DNA from: Agrobacterium vaccinii
GTDB taxonomy: Bacteria; Pseudomonadota; Alphaproteobacteria; Rhizobiales; Rhizobiaceae
Length of the DNA: 64,000 nucleotides
Direction of reading: 5' to 3'
Assembly: GCF_021310995.1 (NCBI RefSeq)
Contig: NZ_CP054150.1
Coordinates: 744,001-808,000 of the forward strand
Position 1 is the stretch's first letter, and each line of letters starts with the position of its first letter. A program made the translations under genes and the position numbers. Shown piece by piece: positions 33,232 to 41,872 of this stretch. The notes below the pieces were generated by a model. It made no database searches, was not told the origin of the DNA, and saw only the letters and a list, made by a program, of their open reading frames with translations.

Positions 33232-34929
33232 ATGAAATGCAAAGTCTGCCCCAAATGCCTCGAAATGGGATTCCACGGGGCTTTAACCGGGGGCAGCGGC
33301 TCCGCTTTTAGCCTTTCCTTAAGCCGCGGGCCGCTATTGTCGGGCATGGTTAAGGGCGGCCTCGCCCCTTTGGAATTCGGTGTTCAAGTATTGCGTAAAA
33401 TCACGGAAAAAGCGATTGCGTTGATTGATCATGCCACCGGCATGTGGCTTTCGCGCATGGAAGAAGACGCCAGCATACGGGTGGAAACGGTCCACGCGTT
33501 GCGTCGTCTCGTGGCCTTCGGCATGGCCGCGCTGGTCGTTTTGCCAGCTGCTTTCTGCCTGGCTTTTTCCGTATCGGTTGCGCTGCCGCTCGGCGTTGCG
33601 ACCGTGTTCGCAATCTTCCTCGCCGCCGCTGCGTCCATGCTTGCCCTGCGTCGCCCCCAGAAAGTGCAGGACGTCGTGGCCTCTCCGGTTATGGGCAACA
33701 TGGTGCTTGCGTCGCAGGTGCCCGGCCTGCTGCTGGTGTTCGATGAGCATGGCGTGGTCAAAAACGTTGCGGGCCGCGATGTCAGCCAGTTTCCATCGAA
33801 GTTTCAGAACTGCGCCGGTCATTTCTTTGCTGAACTGGTGCATGTATCCGATCGCATCGGCCTGATGCAGGCTTTCGATGCCCTTCGCCAGGGCAACGAG
33901 TCCTCCATTGCCGATCTGCGCTTCGACAATCCTGTTTCCGCGCGCCAGACGCAGTTCCTTCATGCCCGCATGGATATGACCGCAGAGCGCGACGACTTCG
34001 GCAGGCTGACCGGCGTTATCGGTCAGTTGCGCGATGTTACCGAGAAGGAATTGCTACGAACCGAGGTTGCCCGCAAGGCGGCAGAGGCGGAATCGGCAAA
34101 CGATGCCAAGTCGCGTTTCCTCGCTGCCGTCAGCCATGAATTGCGCACGCCGCTCAATGCCGTGCTCGGCTTTTCGGATGTTCTGGCGGGCGAATATTTC
34201 GGCAAGCTGCAGAACGATCGCCAGCGCGAATACGTCTCTTTGATCCGCCAGTCGGGCGCCCATCTCCTGTCGGTGGTCAACACCATGCTGGATATGAGCA
34301 AGCTGGAAGCAGGCCGCTATGAGCTGATCATGGAACCCTTCCGCATCGGCGATGCCATCGCTACCTGCGAAGGCATGCTGGGTCTTCAGGCCAAACAGAA
34401 GGGCCTGACGCTGACGAGCCGCGTTCAGCGTGATATCGGTGAAGTCGTCGCCGATCAGCGCGCCGTTCAGCAGGTTCTCATCAATCTTGCAGGCAATGCC
34501 ATCAAGTTTACCGAATCGGGTGGTGTGGTCACCATGGACGCATCGCTGGAAGGCGGCATGCTAAAGCTCACCGTCAGCGATACCGGCATCGGCATCGCCG
34601 CAGACAAGATGGCGTTTCTGGGCCAGCCTTTCATGCAGGTGCAGAACGAATATACACGGCGCTACGAAGGCACGGGCCTTGGGCTTGCGCTGGTCAAGGG
34701 ATTGGTGGAGTTGCATGGCGGCAGCTTTGCGATTTCCAGCCGCGCGGGTGAGGGCACCATTGTAACGATCCTGCTGCCTGCGGATGGCTCTGGCCGCTCC
34801 GCTGGCGGTGACCGCGATGATGCGAGACACCCGGTGGAATTTCCGCCGCGTCTCAAGCAGGTCGTGGATGCAGATGAAATGACGAAGGAGGATGTTGCGG
34901 ATGGCCGCGCCAAAGCGAAAATCGCCTAG
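33232..34929 (+). CDS. Sensor histidine kinase, DivJ/PleC-like
   Basis: The 565-residue protein has two membrane helices near 95-140 (FGMAALVVLPAAFCLAFSVS and VATVFAIFLAAAASMLALRR), a PAS-like region at about 160-275 ending GVIGQLRDVTEKELLRTEVA, the dimerisation domain with the phospho-accepting His302 (AAVSHELRTPLNAVLGFSDV), and the ATPase boxes N (NLAGNAIKFT), G1 (VSDTGIGIA), F (FLGQPFMQV) and G2 (YEGTGLGLALVKGL). The H-box and size fit the DivJ/PleC kinases that feed CtrA. The start is uncertain: the ATG at 33232 lacks a clear ribosome site, and the Met at 33346 is an option. A peptidoglycan-binding protein gene overlaps its end. Confidence 0.83.
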   Translation: MKCKVCPKCLEMGFHGALTGGSGSAFSLSLSRGPLLSGMVKGGLAPLEFGVQVLRKITEKAIALIDHATGMWLSRMEEDASIRVETVHALRRLVAFGMAALVVLPAAFCLAFSVSVALPLGVATVFAIFLAAAASMLALRRPQKVQDVVASPVMGNMVLASQVPGLLLVFDEHGVVKNVAGRDVSQFPSKFQNCAGHFFAELVHVSDRIGLMQAFDALRQGNESSIADLRFDNPVSARQTQFLHARMDMTAERDDFGRLTGVIGQLRDVTEKELLRTEVARKAAEAESANDAKSRFLAAVSHELRTPLNAVLGFSDVLAGEYFGKLQNDRQREYVSLIRQSGAHLLSVVNTMLDMSKLEAGRYELIMEPFRIGDAIATCEGMLGLQAKQKGLTLTSRVQRDIGEVVADQRAVQQVLINLAGNAIKFTESGGVVTMDASLEGGMLKLTVSDTGIGIAADKMAFLGQPFMQVQNEYTRRYEGTGLGLALVKGLVELHGGSFAISSRAGEGTIVTILLPADGSGRSAGGDRDDARHPVEFPPRLKQVVDADEMTKEDVADGRAKAKIA

Positions 34930-35854
34930 GAAGACATCGGCTCGCAAGGAGCCCGGTTTCGTTTCCACGGTTGCTTCGGCCATGGGAAGGCAACTGTTGC
35001 AGCATCCAAAACTGGTCGGCGGCTGTACCGCCTTTTTCGTCGTTTTCGGCTTCATCGCCGCCAATGCGCTGTGGTATCAGCCCGGCCACCATCCATCGCC
35101 CTTCCTGCGCACGCGCGATGAGGAAAATCCCAACGGCATCGCCGGTTATCGCGTGGCCTCCGGCCTTGGCGAAAATGGCAACGTCACCACCTTCCGCATC
35201 GAGCGCCAGACGGACACGCCGCAACCGGCAGCGCCACCGCAAGCGCCCGCAGCAGCTGCGGTCCCCGACGATGCGCCTGCCTTGCCCCCGCTGGCGACGC
35301 CCCATCAGCCCTCCGAACTCGTAGCGGAAATCCAGCGTGAGCTTGCCCGTCGCGGCCTCTATGAAGGCGTTGCCGATGGCATGACCGGCCCGCGCACCAC
35401 CGCCGCCATTCTCTTCTTCGAAGAAACCGTCGGCATGGAACAGACAGGCGAGCCGACGAGCCGCATTCTGTCTGCCCTCAAGATCGATAGCGCCACGACG
35501 GTCGCCGCCATTCCCAAGGCGCTTCCGAAGGATCGTCCCGCCAGCGCCAATTCCGGCGGCGTCGCCATCGATCCCGTGGCTGCCGCCATTCGCAGCGCCG
35601 AGGAGAGCAAGCCGAAGGCACAGTCGGTTTCGTTGACATCAGGCAACGCGGCCAAGCCTGTGACCAAGGATATCGTCGCGAAGATCCAGCAGGGCCTCGT
35701 CAACATCGCCTATGCGGATGTGAAGGTGGACGGCATGGCGGGCGAACAGACCCGCACCGCCATCCGCAATTTCGAAAAGCACTACCGCCTGCCGGAAACC
35801 GGCGAGCCCAGTGAAGCCGTGCTGAAGAAACTGAAATCCATCGGCGCCTTGTGA
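34901..35854 (+). CDS. Membrane-anchored peptidoglycan-binding domain protein
   Basis: The 317-residue protein has a basic N-terminus, one membrane segment (about 45-65, CTAFFVVFGFIAANALWYQ), a Pro/Ala-rich linker, and two PG_binding_1 repeats: SELVAEIQRELARRGLYEGV with DGMTGPRTTAAILFFEETVG, and KDIVAKIQQGLVNIAYADVK with DGMAGEQTRTAIRNFEKHYR. Each has the D-G-x-x-G-x-x-T-x-x-A-I-x-x-F/Y pattern. It begins inside the kinase gene (29-base overlap) with aaggagg nine bases before the ATG. Coupling to a cell-cycle kinase suggests a link to envelope growth or polarity, which is inference. Confidence 0.83.
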   Translation: MAAPKRKSPRKTSARKEPGFVSTVASAMGRQLLQHPKLVGGCTAFFVVFGFIAANALWYQPGHHPSPFLRTRDEENPNGIAGYRVASGLGENGNVTTFRIERQTDTPQPAAPPQAPAAAAVPDDAPALPPLATPHQPSELVAEIQRELARRGLYEGVADGMTGPRTTAAILFFEETVGMEQTGEPTSRILSALKIDSATTVAAIPKALPKDRPASANSGGVAIDPVAAAIRSAEESKPKAQSVSLTSGNAAKPVTKDIVAKIQQGLVNIAYADVKVDGMAGEQTRTAIRNFEKHYRLPETGEPSEAVLKKLKSIGAL

Positions 35855-35878
35855 TGCCAGCCTGGAAATGCTCCTGCC

Positions 35879-36220
35879 ATGCGCCTTAAATCCGAGATCG
35901 TCGTCTCCGCCCTCCTGCGCCGCGTCTTCGCCGCCGGTGACTTCGCCGCCATCGAGCGCAAGGGTGCAGACGCCGCAGGCGCCATCTTCATTCGCCAGCG
36001 CCTTCGCAGCGGTCTGGAAAACCTCTACGGCCCAGCCCCGCAAAGCTTCTCCGACGATGAGGAAGAAAGGGCCGAACGCCGTTTCGAGCGCCGACTGACG
36101 AATGCGCAATCGCCGGATGTCGAGGCGCTGCTGGAGAAGGAACAGCGGTTCGACAGCGATCTATGGGTGGTGGAGTTGGAGACGGAAACCGTGGAGGGGT
36201 TGTTTACGGTTGTTGCTTGA
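35879..36220 (+). CDS. DUF1491 family protein
   Basis: The 113-residue soluble protein follows the DUF1491 pattern: MRLKSEIVVSALLRRVFAAG at the start, a G-A-D-A-A-G-A-I-F-I core and a charged C-terminal half with many Glu and Arg (EEERAERRFERRL). No function is known for this alphaproteobacterial family. It follows the peptidoglycan-binding gene by 24 bases and may belong to the same transcript, which would end at the palindromic repeat downstream. Confidence 0.8.
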   Translation: MRLKSEIVVSALLRRVFAAGDFAAIERKGADAAGAIFIRQRLRSGLENLYGPAPQSFSDDEEERAERRFERRLTNAQSPDVEALLEKEQRFDSDLWVVELETETVEGLFTVVA

Positions 36221-36567
36221 GGTTCGGGGGCTTTGGGCGGCAGTAACAGTCTTGGCGACGGTGGTTTGTCGCCTTGTCGCGGCTGTAGTGGGTGGGGCTC
36301 ACCCCCCTCTGTCCTGCCGGACATCTCCCCCACAAGGAGGGAGATCGGCTGGGCGCTCTGACACCACTTCACTCTCGACGCGAGAGATGGCCGAGAGCTC
36401 TCCACGAGTCGATCTCCCCACCTGTGGGGGAGATGGCCGGCAGGCCAGAGGGGGGTAAACCCCACCCACTGCCGCCTGCGAACTTACGCGCCGCCACAAC
36501 ACAAAAAGCGCCAACGCTAACGCATCGACGCCTTCCAACTGCATCCAAATTTCCGCTAAAAATCAGC
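36221..36567. other. Spacer between convergent genes, filled by a palindromic repeat
   Basis: No gene is seen. Most of the spacer is the family A element at 36287-36470; the rest is simple sequence between the DUF1491 and DUF2336 gene ends. Confidence 0.6.
36287..36470. repeat. Dispersed palindromic repeat, family A, copy 2
   Basis: The outer arms agtgggtggggctcaccc and gggtaaaccccacccact enclose cctctgtcctgccggacatc and gagatggccggcaggccaga as inner arms. Its position between convergent gene ends suggests it works as a two-way terminator. Confidence 0.85.
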
Positions 36568-37470
36568 TTACCGCCTCACCACCATCCGCTCACGGTCCCG
36601 CTCGTCCTGCTGCGGCACTGCGGTTTCCCGGCTCGGATCAACCGTATACCGGTCCGCGCGCCGCCAGCTCTCGATGCGGTCTTCGCATTGGGCGGCGTCG
36701 AGCTTGTCGAGCATGGCTTCCGCACGCGTCATGTCGTCTTCCCGGGCTTTGAGGTGCGGGTAGAAGCATTCCAGCACGAAGGCTGCGTCGGCGAAGTCCA
36801 TGCCGAGTCCGATCATGGTGGTGGCCAGTTGCTGGCCGGAAATGTCCAGCATGATGCGTTCCGACAGCCAGTGGCTTGCCGATAGGGAGTCCGACAGGGC
36901 GGTGGAAAACTGGCGGGCATTGCGTTCTCGGGCAAAGCGCACCAGCAGCGCTTCCTGAACGTCCGTGAGGCGCCGTACCCCAAGGCCATCGCTGACCGGG
37001 CGGTGAAGCTGGCGTGCCATGGTGCGCAACTGGCGGCGCAAATCTTCTTCGCGCTCGGCAATCGTCTTTTCCATGGTACGCGAGACGGTGGGCTGCTCCG
37101 TAGCAGGCGAGGGGGCATTGCGCGAATGGCGCAGTCCCACCAAGGCATCGATAACCGTAGGCGAAAGGTCGTCGCGGCGCACGATGGTGCGCGCATGGGC
37201 GCCACCCTGGCTGCGGGCAATGGCAATCAGCGTATCGTCATCAAGGCACTTCGACGACACCAGAAAGGGTGCGGAAACGCCGATGGGCTGGCTGGCGATG
37301 AAGAAGGCGACCGCCGAGGGGACGTTGGGGTTCTGTGACAATGCCGCCACCGCTTCACGCTTCGCTTCCGGTGTGGAGGCGGTGAAGAGCGGCATGAACA
37401 GCTCCGCAAACTGGCGAAGCTCGGATTTGGACGGATGAGAAAGCCCTTCAAAACTCGAAACAGTGGCCAT
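36568..37470 (-). CDS. DUF2336 family protein
   Basis: The 300-residue helical protein fits DUF2336: an N-terminal HEAT-like region (ELRQFAELFMPLFTASTPEA, then VAALSQNPNVPSAVAFFIAS), a repeat-like centre with LSPTVIDALVGLRHSRNA, and a C-terminal helical part. The family is common in alphaproteobacteria and its function is not established. Proteins of this type have been described near flagellar or cell-cycle genes, but nothing here confirms that. The start at 37470 is chosen because the upstream extension contains no typical sequence. Confidence 0.78.
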   Translation of the reverse strand: MATVSSFEGLSHPSKSELRQFAELFMPLFTASTPEAKREAVAALSQNPNVPSAVAFFIASQPIGVSAPFLVSSKCLDDDTLIAIARSQGGAHARTIVRRDDLSPTVIDALVGLRHSRNAPSPATEQPTVSRTMEKTIAEREEDLRRQLRTMARQLHRPVSDGLGVRRLTDVQEALLVRFARERNARQFSTALSDSLSASHWLSERIMLDISGQQLATTMIGLGMDFADAAFVLECFYPHLKAREDDMTRAEAMLDKLDAAQCEDRIESWRRADRYTVDPSRETAVPQQDERDRERMVVRR

Positions 37471-38245
37471 CAGCACCACATCTTTCTTCCTCTCGGCACT
37501 AGGCCTTTCTAACTCTCGAAACCGGTCGGTCAACGCAATACCCAATGTGACGCAAAACAAAACGATCCGTTCAAACTATAACAAACGTGTTGACGCGCTG
37601 TTAACCAGCACTGGCGCAAAGGACTTTTTTGCCGCTATGCACAGCAAATTTTTAAGACAATATTTTTGGGCGTACCGGGAACTCGGATGGGCATCGCAAC
37701 GTCGCGTATCCTCAGCGGGAACTCGTCCCATCGACCACTGGCCGATAAAGACGAGCCCCTGACCGCCATCATGTCGGCTAAGGCACGTTAGACAGCAAGC
37801 AAATGACGCCCGTCAAATTTATTGCGCTGCAAAAATAACCCGCAATTTCTGGATTTTTCGGAATTGGTTATTGATTACAATGACTTTGGGAGAAGGCCCG
37901 TTTCTGGACTCACAGAACCGTGAACTCAACCTTTACGGACGGTATAAATAACACACTCAATTTTAATGGCATATGGTTCAAAGCCGGAACATTAGTGTTA
38001 ACGAATGATTAACTTCTGCGTGTTTGTAATCCCATAGGCGGCTTTCAGATTCGGTGTTAGATTTCGATAAAGAAATTTAGGCTTTACTGTAGCAAGCGAC
38101 ATGGTTTGCAGCGGCCTCTCGTCTCCCATGCCAGTCTGTGGACTGGAAATGCACAATGTTGTGGTGATGGCATTCCCGCGCGTTTCTTTAATTCTCCGCG
38201 CGATTATTCAACAACCAAGCGTCATGCCCCTGAGAGGAGAAGACT
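37471..38245. other. Long AT-rich spacer with a CtrA-type site
   Basis: No convincing gene is seen in 775 bases. Open frames in this stretch lack ribosome sites and protein-like composition. From about 37800 the DNA is AT-rich. A perfect TTAA-N7-TTAAC site lies at 37998-38013, and a ribosome site (gaggagaagact) ends the stretch before a small gene. Confidence 0.5.
37998..38013 (+). promoter_or_regulatory. CtrA-type binding site
   Basis: The sequence ttaacgaatgattaac gives TTAA, a seven-base gap and TTAAC. It lies about 235 bases before the small gene at 38246. A related palindrome-like site occurs at 7073-7088, also near a small gene of unknown function. Confidence 0.55.
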
Positions 38246-38455
38246 ATGACGGAAATTATTTCGTTTTATGCAGCGGCCCGCCGCCTGAGCCGACCGACGG
38301 ATGTGCAAAAGCCCACGGGTGGTCCCGCCCAGCTTCTGTTCTTCACCGGCGTTCGCTACGAGCGCCCTGAGGTCGAGATCGATATTCAGACGCAGAGAAA
38401 ACCGAGAAAGCGCAAGGTCGTGTCCGTCACGCCGGATGCGGCTATTGGTTCCTGA
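38246..38455 (+). CDS. Small basic protein of unknown function
   Basis: The 69-residue protein begins MTEIISFYAAARRLSRPTDV and carries a later GGPAQLLFFTGVRYERPEVE and a basic stretch, QRKPRKRKVVSV. No membrane segment or known domain is visible. Translation is well supported by gaggagaag seven bases before the ATG. Its long AT-rich leader and upstream CtrA-type site suggest controlled expression. I do not recognise the family. Confidence 0.7.
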   Translation: MTEIISFYAAARRLSRPTDVQKPTGGPAQLLFFTGVRYERPEVEIDIQTQRKPRKRKVVSVTPDAAIGS

Positions 38456-38476
38456 GTTCAAACGTCAGGCCGCCGT

Positions 38477-39025
38477 TTACGACCACGGCGTCTGCTCGCA
38501 TTTTGCCTCGCTTAGAAATCGCGTGGCTTCCTCGCCGAAAGAGGACTGCGGCACCATGGTGCGCAACACGGCATAGCCCTTGTTCTGCCCCGCCTCCACC
38601 AGAATGGACTTGGAAAGGCCTGATGGCTGCGCCTTGCGAATAGCGGCCAGTTGCACCTGGTTTGCAACCAGAATATCCAGCTCGCCACCCGCTGAGGTAC
38701 GGTCGTTCATGCTGAAGATTTCGTTGGAGGCGCTGTCGAAAACGGCAACCGACCAGAACGGCACAGCCCCGAAAGCCGCCAGACGCACAGGCTTTTCATC
38801 CACATCGAACGTGCACACGGCGACCCGCATGAAGGGATCGCCACTGCCCAGAGCCTTCTTTTCACTGGCTTCATCCAACAGGTGAAATGCATTGGGCGCG
38901 CCTTCCGCCATCGCGCGTGTGTACGCATCGCGGTTGGAAAAATGCGGCGTTGCCAGCAGAATGACCAGATGCAGAACGGCGGCACCCACAAGTCCGACGA
39001 AGACGGCGAAAAGCACTTTAAGCAT
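38477..39025 (-). CDS. Membrane-anchored DUF1254-like protein
   Basis: The 182-residue protein has an N-terminal membrane anchor (about 4-27, VLFAVFVGLVGAAVLHLVIL) and a soluble domain with RVAVCTFDVDEKPVRLAAFG and VPFWSVAVFDSASNEIFSMN, which resemble DUF1254-related proteins. Its start overlaps the end of the DUF1214-like gene by eight bases, so the two form a translationally coupled pair in the envelope. Function is unknown. Confidence 0.7.
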   Translation of the reverse strand: MLKVLFAVFVGLVGAAVLHLVILLATPHFSNRDAYTRAMAEGAPNAFHLLDEASEKKALGSGDPFMRVAVCTFDVDEKPVRLAAFGAVPFWSVAVFDSASNEIFSMNDRTSAGGELDILVANQVQLAAIRKAQPSGLSKSILVEAGQNKGYAVLRTMVPQSSFGEEATRFLSEAKCEQTPWS

Positions 39026-39605
39026 TGCCGCATCCTGTCGTCTTGATGTCCGGCATCTTGATGTCGATCAGCCCCGTGCTGCCCGCAACAGGTGTGTCCA
39101 GCAGCGTCAGCACCAGCTTGAAATGGCCGTTAGGTGGCACCGCCAGCCAATTATAGGTCTGCGCAGAGGCGGCAACGCTGATGTCCATGCCACCGCCCGC
39201 ACCATGCAGCAACGTGCGGGAGTTCAACGCCATGGGTCGCCCGGTGCCGTCATCCAGAAGATTACCCTGTTGGTCCGCGACATAAAGCGTCCAGAAGCGC
39301 GCAGGCGGCAAGGTGCCGGTCAGCCGGTAACGGCAGTCGCCTGATAGCCGCTGGCCGCTGCTATCGGCGGCGGCAGAAAAGCTCAGGCCCTCTGCCGTTC
39401 CATACAGAAGCTTGCCCGCATCTGCCCGGTGCGATTTCGCGTAAGGGTCGGCCTCGATGGTCTGCGCTTCGGGAAACGCATCCCACGCGCCGATCTTGAT
39501 CGAACCGAACCCTTCGGTTGCTTCCAACGCCGCAAACGTTGACAATATGCCACCGCCAAAGGCGATGATGAGTGAAATCGCGACAAGGAATGGAACTCGA
39601 AACAC
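39018..39605 (-). CDS. Membrane-anchored DUF1214-like protein
   Basis: The 195-residue protein has an N-terminal anchor (about 4-27, VPFLVAISLIIAFGGGILST) and a DUF1214-type beta-rich domain: CRYRLTGTLPPARFWTLYVA, then NSRTLLHGAGGGMDISVAAS, then NWLAVPPNGHFKLVLTLLDT. DUF1214 and DUF1254 domains usually occur together, either fused or as neighbours as here. Their biochemical role is not known. It is probably the first gene of a two-gene operon. Confidence 0.8.
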   Translation of the reverse strand: MFRVPFLVAISLIIAFGGGILSTFAALEATEGFGSIKIGAWDAFPEAQTIEADPYAKSHRADAGKLLYGTAEGLSFSAAADSSGQRLSGDCRYRLTGTLPPARFWTLYVADQQGNLLDDGTGRPMALNSRTLLHGAGGGMDISVAASAQTYNWLAVPPNGHFKLVLTLLDTPVAGSTGLIDIKMPDIKTTGCGNA

Positions 39606-39822
39606 GCTGTTTTCCCGTTTTGGAACAGGCCAGCGTTAGCATTGATTTCGTTGCGGGGAAATGGGCAGAACGAAGCGGAGACAAGGCTTTGCGCAAATGT
39701 CCACGCCCTTTGCTGGTGATGCGCTGAATTGCCACCTAACCGCCCGATGCGGTGTGTAACGCGTTCGAGGGTTTCTGAGCGGCTGAAACCTATCAGCTAT
39801 CATGTCCTTGGGATGAACGAAC

Positions 39823-39854
39823 AAACGCCGCCAACCCGAGGGTTAGCGGCGTTT
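39823..39854 (-). terminator. Intrinsic terminator of the sugar dehydrogenase operon
   Basis: The arms aaacgccgc and gcggcgttt, extended by aaccc/gggtt around a small bulge and gag loop, lie 15 bases after the minus-strand stop codon. The minus-strand sequence continues gtttgttcgtt. Confidence 0.75.
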
Positions 39855-39868
39855 GCTGAAATGCAGCG

Positions 39869-41335
39869 TCAGTTCGCAGGGGCCGGTGCTGTTGGTGTCG
39901 GTGTTGCCGCAGGTGCCGGTGTCGCAGGGGCAGGTGTGGATGATGCAGCAGCAGTACCTGACACGTCGTCCGTCGCCACCGGCGCAGGTGTAACCTTGCC
40001 ATCGGCGGCAGCGACACGCCAGACCGTGTTGCCCGCATCGTCAGCCACAAGCAGCGCGCCAGTGCCATCGATGCCGACGCCGACTGGTCTGCCTCGGGCC
40101 TTGTCGCCCTGAATGAAGCCGGTGACCACATCCTGCGTCTTGCCTGCTGGCTTGCCGTTTTCGAATGGCACATAGGTCACGCGGTAACCGTTGAAGGCGT
40201 TGCGGTTCCAACTGCCGTGCTCGCCGATGAATGCGCCGTTTGCGTAGGCTGCGGGCAGGGCGGAGTTCAGCGAAAATGTTAGGCCGAGTGCGGCAACATG
40301 GCTTGAGAGCGCGTAATCAGGCTTGATAGCCTTCTCCACCATATCAGGACGCGGCGGGTGAACACGGGCATCGACATGGTTGCCGTAATAGCTCCACGGC
40401 CAGCCATAGAACGCACCTTCCTTTACCGATGTCATGTAATCGGGCACGAGGTTGGGACCGAGCTCGTCGCGCTCGTTGATGACAGCCCAGAGTTCCTTGC
40501 TTTCAGGGTTGAACGCCAGACCATTGGGGTTGCGCAGGCCGGACGCAAACAGCTTGAACGCGCCCGTCTGGCGGTCCACCTGCAAGATTGCCGCGCGGTT
40601 CTTTTCAGCCTCGATACCGTTTTCCACGATGTTGGAATTTGAGCCGACGGAGGCGTAGAGGAACTTGCCATCCGGGCTCAGCGCCAGATCCTTCGTCCAG
40701 TGGTGGTTGATCGGCCCGCCGGGCAGAGGCGTGAGGATTCTCGGCTCAGCCGTAATCTCGTTCTGCCCCAACTGGTAGGGATAGGCGACGATGTTGGACG
40801 CTGTCGCCACGTAGAGCGTGTTATCGGCAAAGGCGACGCCAAAGGGAGAATCCAGCTTCGTCAGCAACTCGTGGCGCTCATCTACCACGCCATCGCGGTT
40901 GGTATCTCGCAGCAGGGTAATGATGTTGCTTTCCTTGGGCGTACCGCCGGTTTCTCCATGCGCAATCGCCATGATCCAGCCGCGGATAATGTCTTTTGGC
41001 CGCGTCGGTGCCTCACCGGCAGGTGCACGGGACTGCACCACCAGCACATCACCGTTGGGCAGCGTGTGCACGGTGCGGGGATTGACCAGATCCTTCTGGT
41101 AAACCGAAATTTTCAAACCATCCGGCACGGTCGGCATCTCGCCGTCCTTCCAGCCGATGACCTCGGCCACCTTCAGGTCGGGAATGAGGTTCCGCGAAGG
41201 CTCCGGCAGCACAGGGTCGGCCCCGATCTGCTGGGCCGGATCGAAATTTGCGTCCTGCTGGTTGCATGCGGAAAGGACGACGGCGACACTGCCCATCAGG
41301 ACAGCCGTGTGAATAAGGCGGCGCGCGATCATCAT
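39869..41335 (-). CDS. PQQ-type soluble sugar dehydrogenase-like lipoprotein
   Basis: The 488-residue protein has a lipoprotein signal (about 1-24, with the lipobox VLSAC) and a six-bladed propeller of the sorbosone/glucose dehydrogenase class. Marker stretches are VHTLPNGDVLVVQSRAPAG, SPFGVAFADNTLYVATASNI, ALSPDGKFLYASVGSNSNIV, SGLRNPNGLAFNPESKELWA and IGEHGSWNRNAFNGY with the active-site-type His. A C-terminal tail made of Ala, Pro and Thr repeats follows. It is expected to oxidise aldoses or related sugars in the periplasm. It overlaps a small membrane protein gene upstream by four bases, suggesting a two-gene redox unit. Confidence 0.85.
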   Translation of the reverse strand: MMIARRLIHTAVLMGSVAVVLSACNQQDANFDPAQQIGADPVLPEPSRNLIPDLKVAEVIGWKDGEMPTVPDGLKISVYQKDLVNPRTVHTLPNGDVLVVQSRAPAGEAPTRPKDIIRGWIMAIAHGETGGTPKESNIITLLRDTNRDGVVDERHELLTKLDSPFGVAFADNTLYVATASNIVAYPYQLGQNEITAEPRILTPLPGGPINHHWTKDLALSPDGKFLYASVGSNSNIVENGIEAEKNRAAILQVDRQTGAFKLFASGLRNPNGLAFNPESKELWAVINERDELGPNLVPDYMTSVKEGAFYGWPWSYYGNHVDARVHPPRPDMVEKAIKPDYALSSHVAALGLTFSLNSALPAAYANGAFIGEHGSWNRNAFNGYRVTYVPFENGKPAGKTQDVVTGFIQGDKARGRPVGVGIDGTGALLVADDAGNTVWRVAAADGKVTPAPVATDDVSGTAAASSTPAPATPAPAATPTPTAPAPAN

Positions 41336-41763
41336 ACTCTCCAAGCCAGACGTGCATATTTGCGGGTAGAAGCGGCAACCGCCATCAGCGAAACGACGAA
41401 TGTCACCGCCGAAAGCAGCAACCCATAGGGCATCACCGCCGTCCAGCCATCACCGGCATGAACAAGACTGTTGGCGAAAGCCAGTACCAGCATAACCAGA
41501 AACAGAACGATCGCGAAAAACGACGGACGCATAGGCCGCGTGCGCGCCCGCAACACATCCACCACCCCCGCCAGGATCGCCAGCCCGCCGAACACCAGCC
41601 CGGCAAACAACAACCAGGCCGAAAAATTCTGCCACATCAGATTGGCCGTCTGCCAAAAGGCAATGTCGGTTCCCAGCGCCAGCGAAAAGCACACGAAGGG
41701 AAATGGCACGAATAGGGATTGAAAGGGATAGGCAGAGGCTTCTCTGCGAGACGCTTCACTCAT
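41332..41763 (-). CDS. DUF2231-like small membrane protein
   Basis: The 143-residue protein has four membrane helices (starting about 20, 43, 80 and 108). PFPFVCFSLALGTDIAFWQT near its start is typical of DUF2231 membrane proteins, which often accompany PQQ or cytochrome-linked dehydrogenases. The ATG at 41763 has ggag eight bases upstream. Its stop region overlaps the dehydrogenase start by four bases. It may transfer electrons or anchor the enzyme; this is inferred from context. Confidence 0.8.
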   Translation of the reverse strand: MSEASRREASAYPFQSLFVPFPFVCFSLALGTDIAFWQTANLMWQNFSAWLLFAGLVFGGLAILAGVVDVLRARTRPMRPSFFAIVLFLVMLVLAFANSLVHAGDGWTAVMPYGLLLSAVTFVVSLMAVAASTRKYARLAWRV

Positions 41764-41791
41764 AGGCCGAACTCCAACCTGAAATGGTAAG

Positions 41792-41822
41792 AACGTCCAA
41801 GTCATTGTGCGACTTGGACGTT
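41792..41822 (-). terminator. Perfect hairpin after the saccharopine dehydrogenase-like gene
   Basis: Twelve-base arms aacgtccaagtc and gacttggacgtt enclose attgtgc. On the minus strand the hairpin follows the gene ending at 41873 by about 50 bases, and cttacc continues. The other side also has a run of A/T (ttttaaa), so it could work in both directions. Confidence 0.7.
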
Positions 41823-41872
41823 TTAAAGGATATTGAGCTAACGGTTGGATGTGGGATTGGTTGCAGCAAAGA

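Noticed and set aside
37463-37762. 99-codon plus-strand frame upstream of the small basic gene
   Set aside because: It overlaps the 5' part of the DUF2336 gene, has no ribosome site, and its composition (many Ser, Asn, Arg and Trp) is not protein-like.
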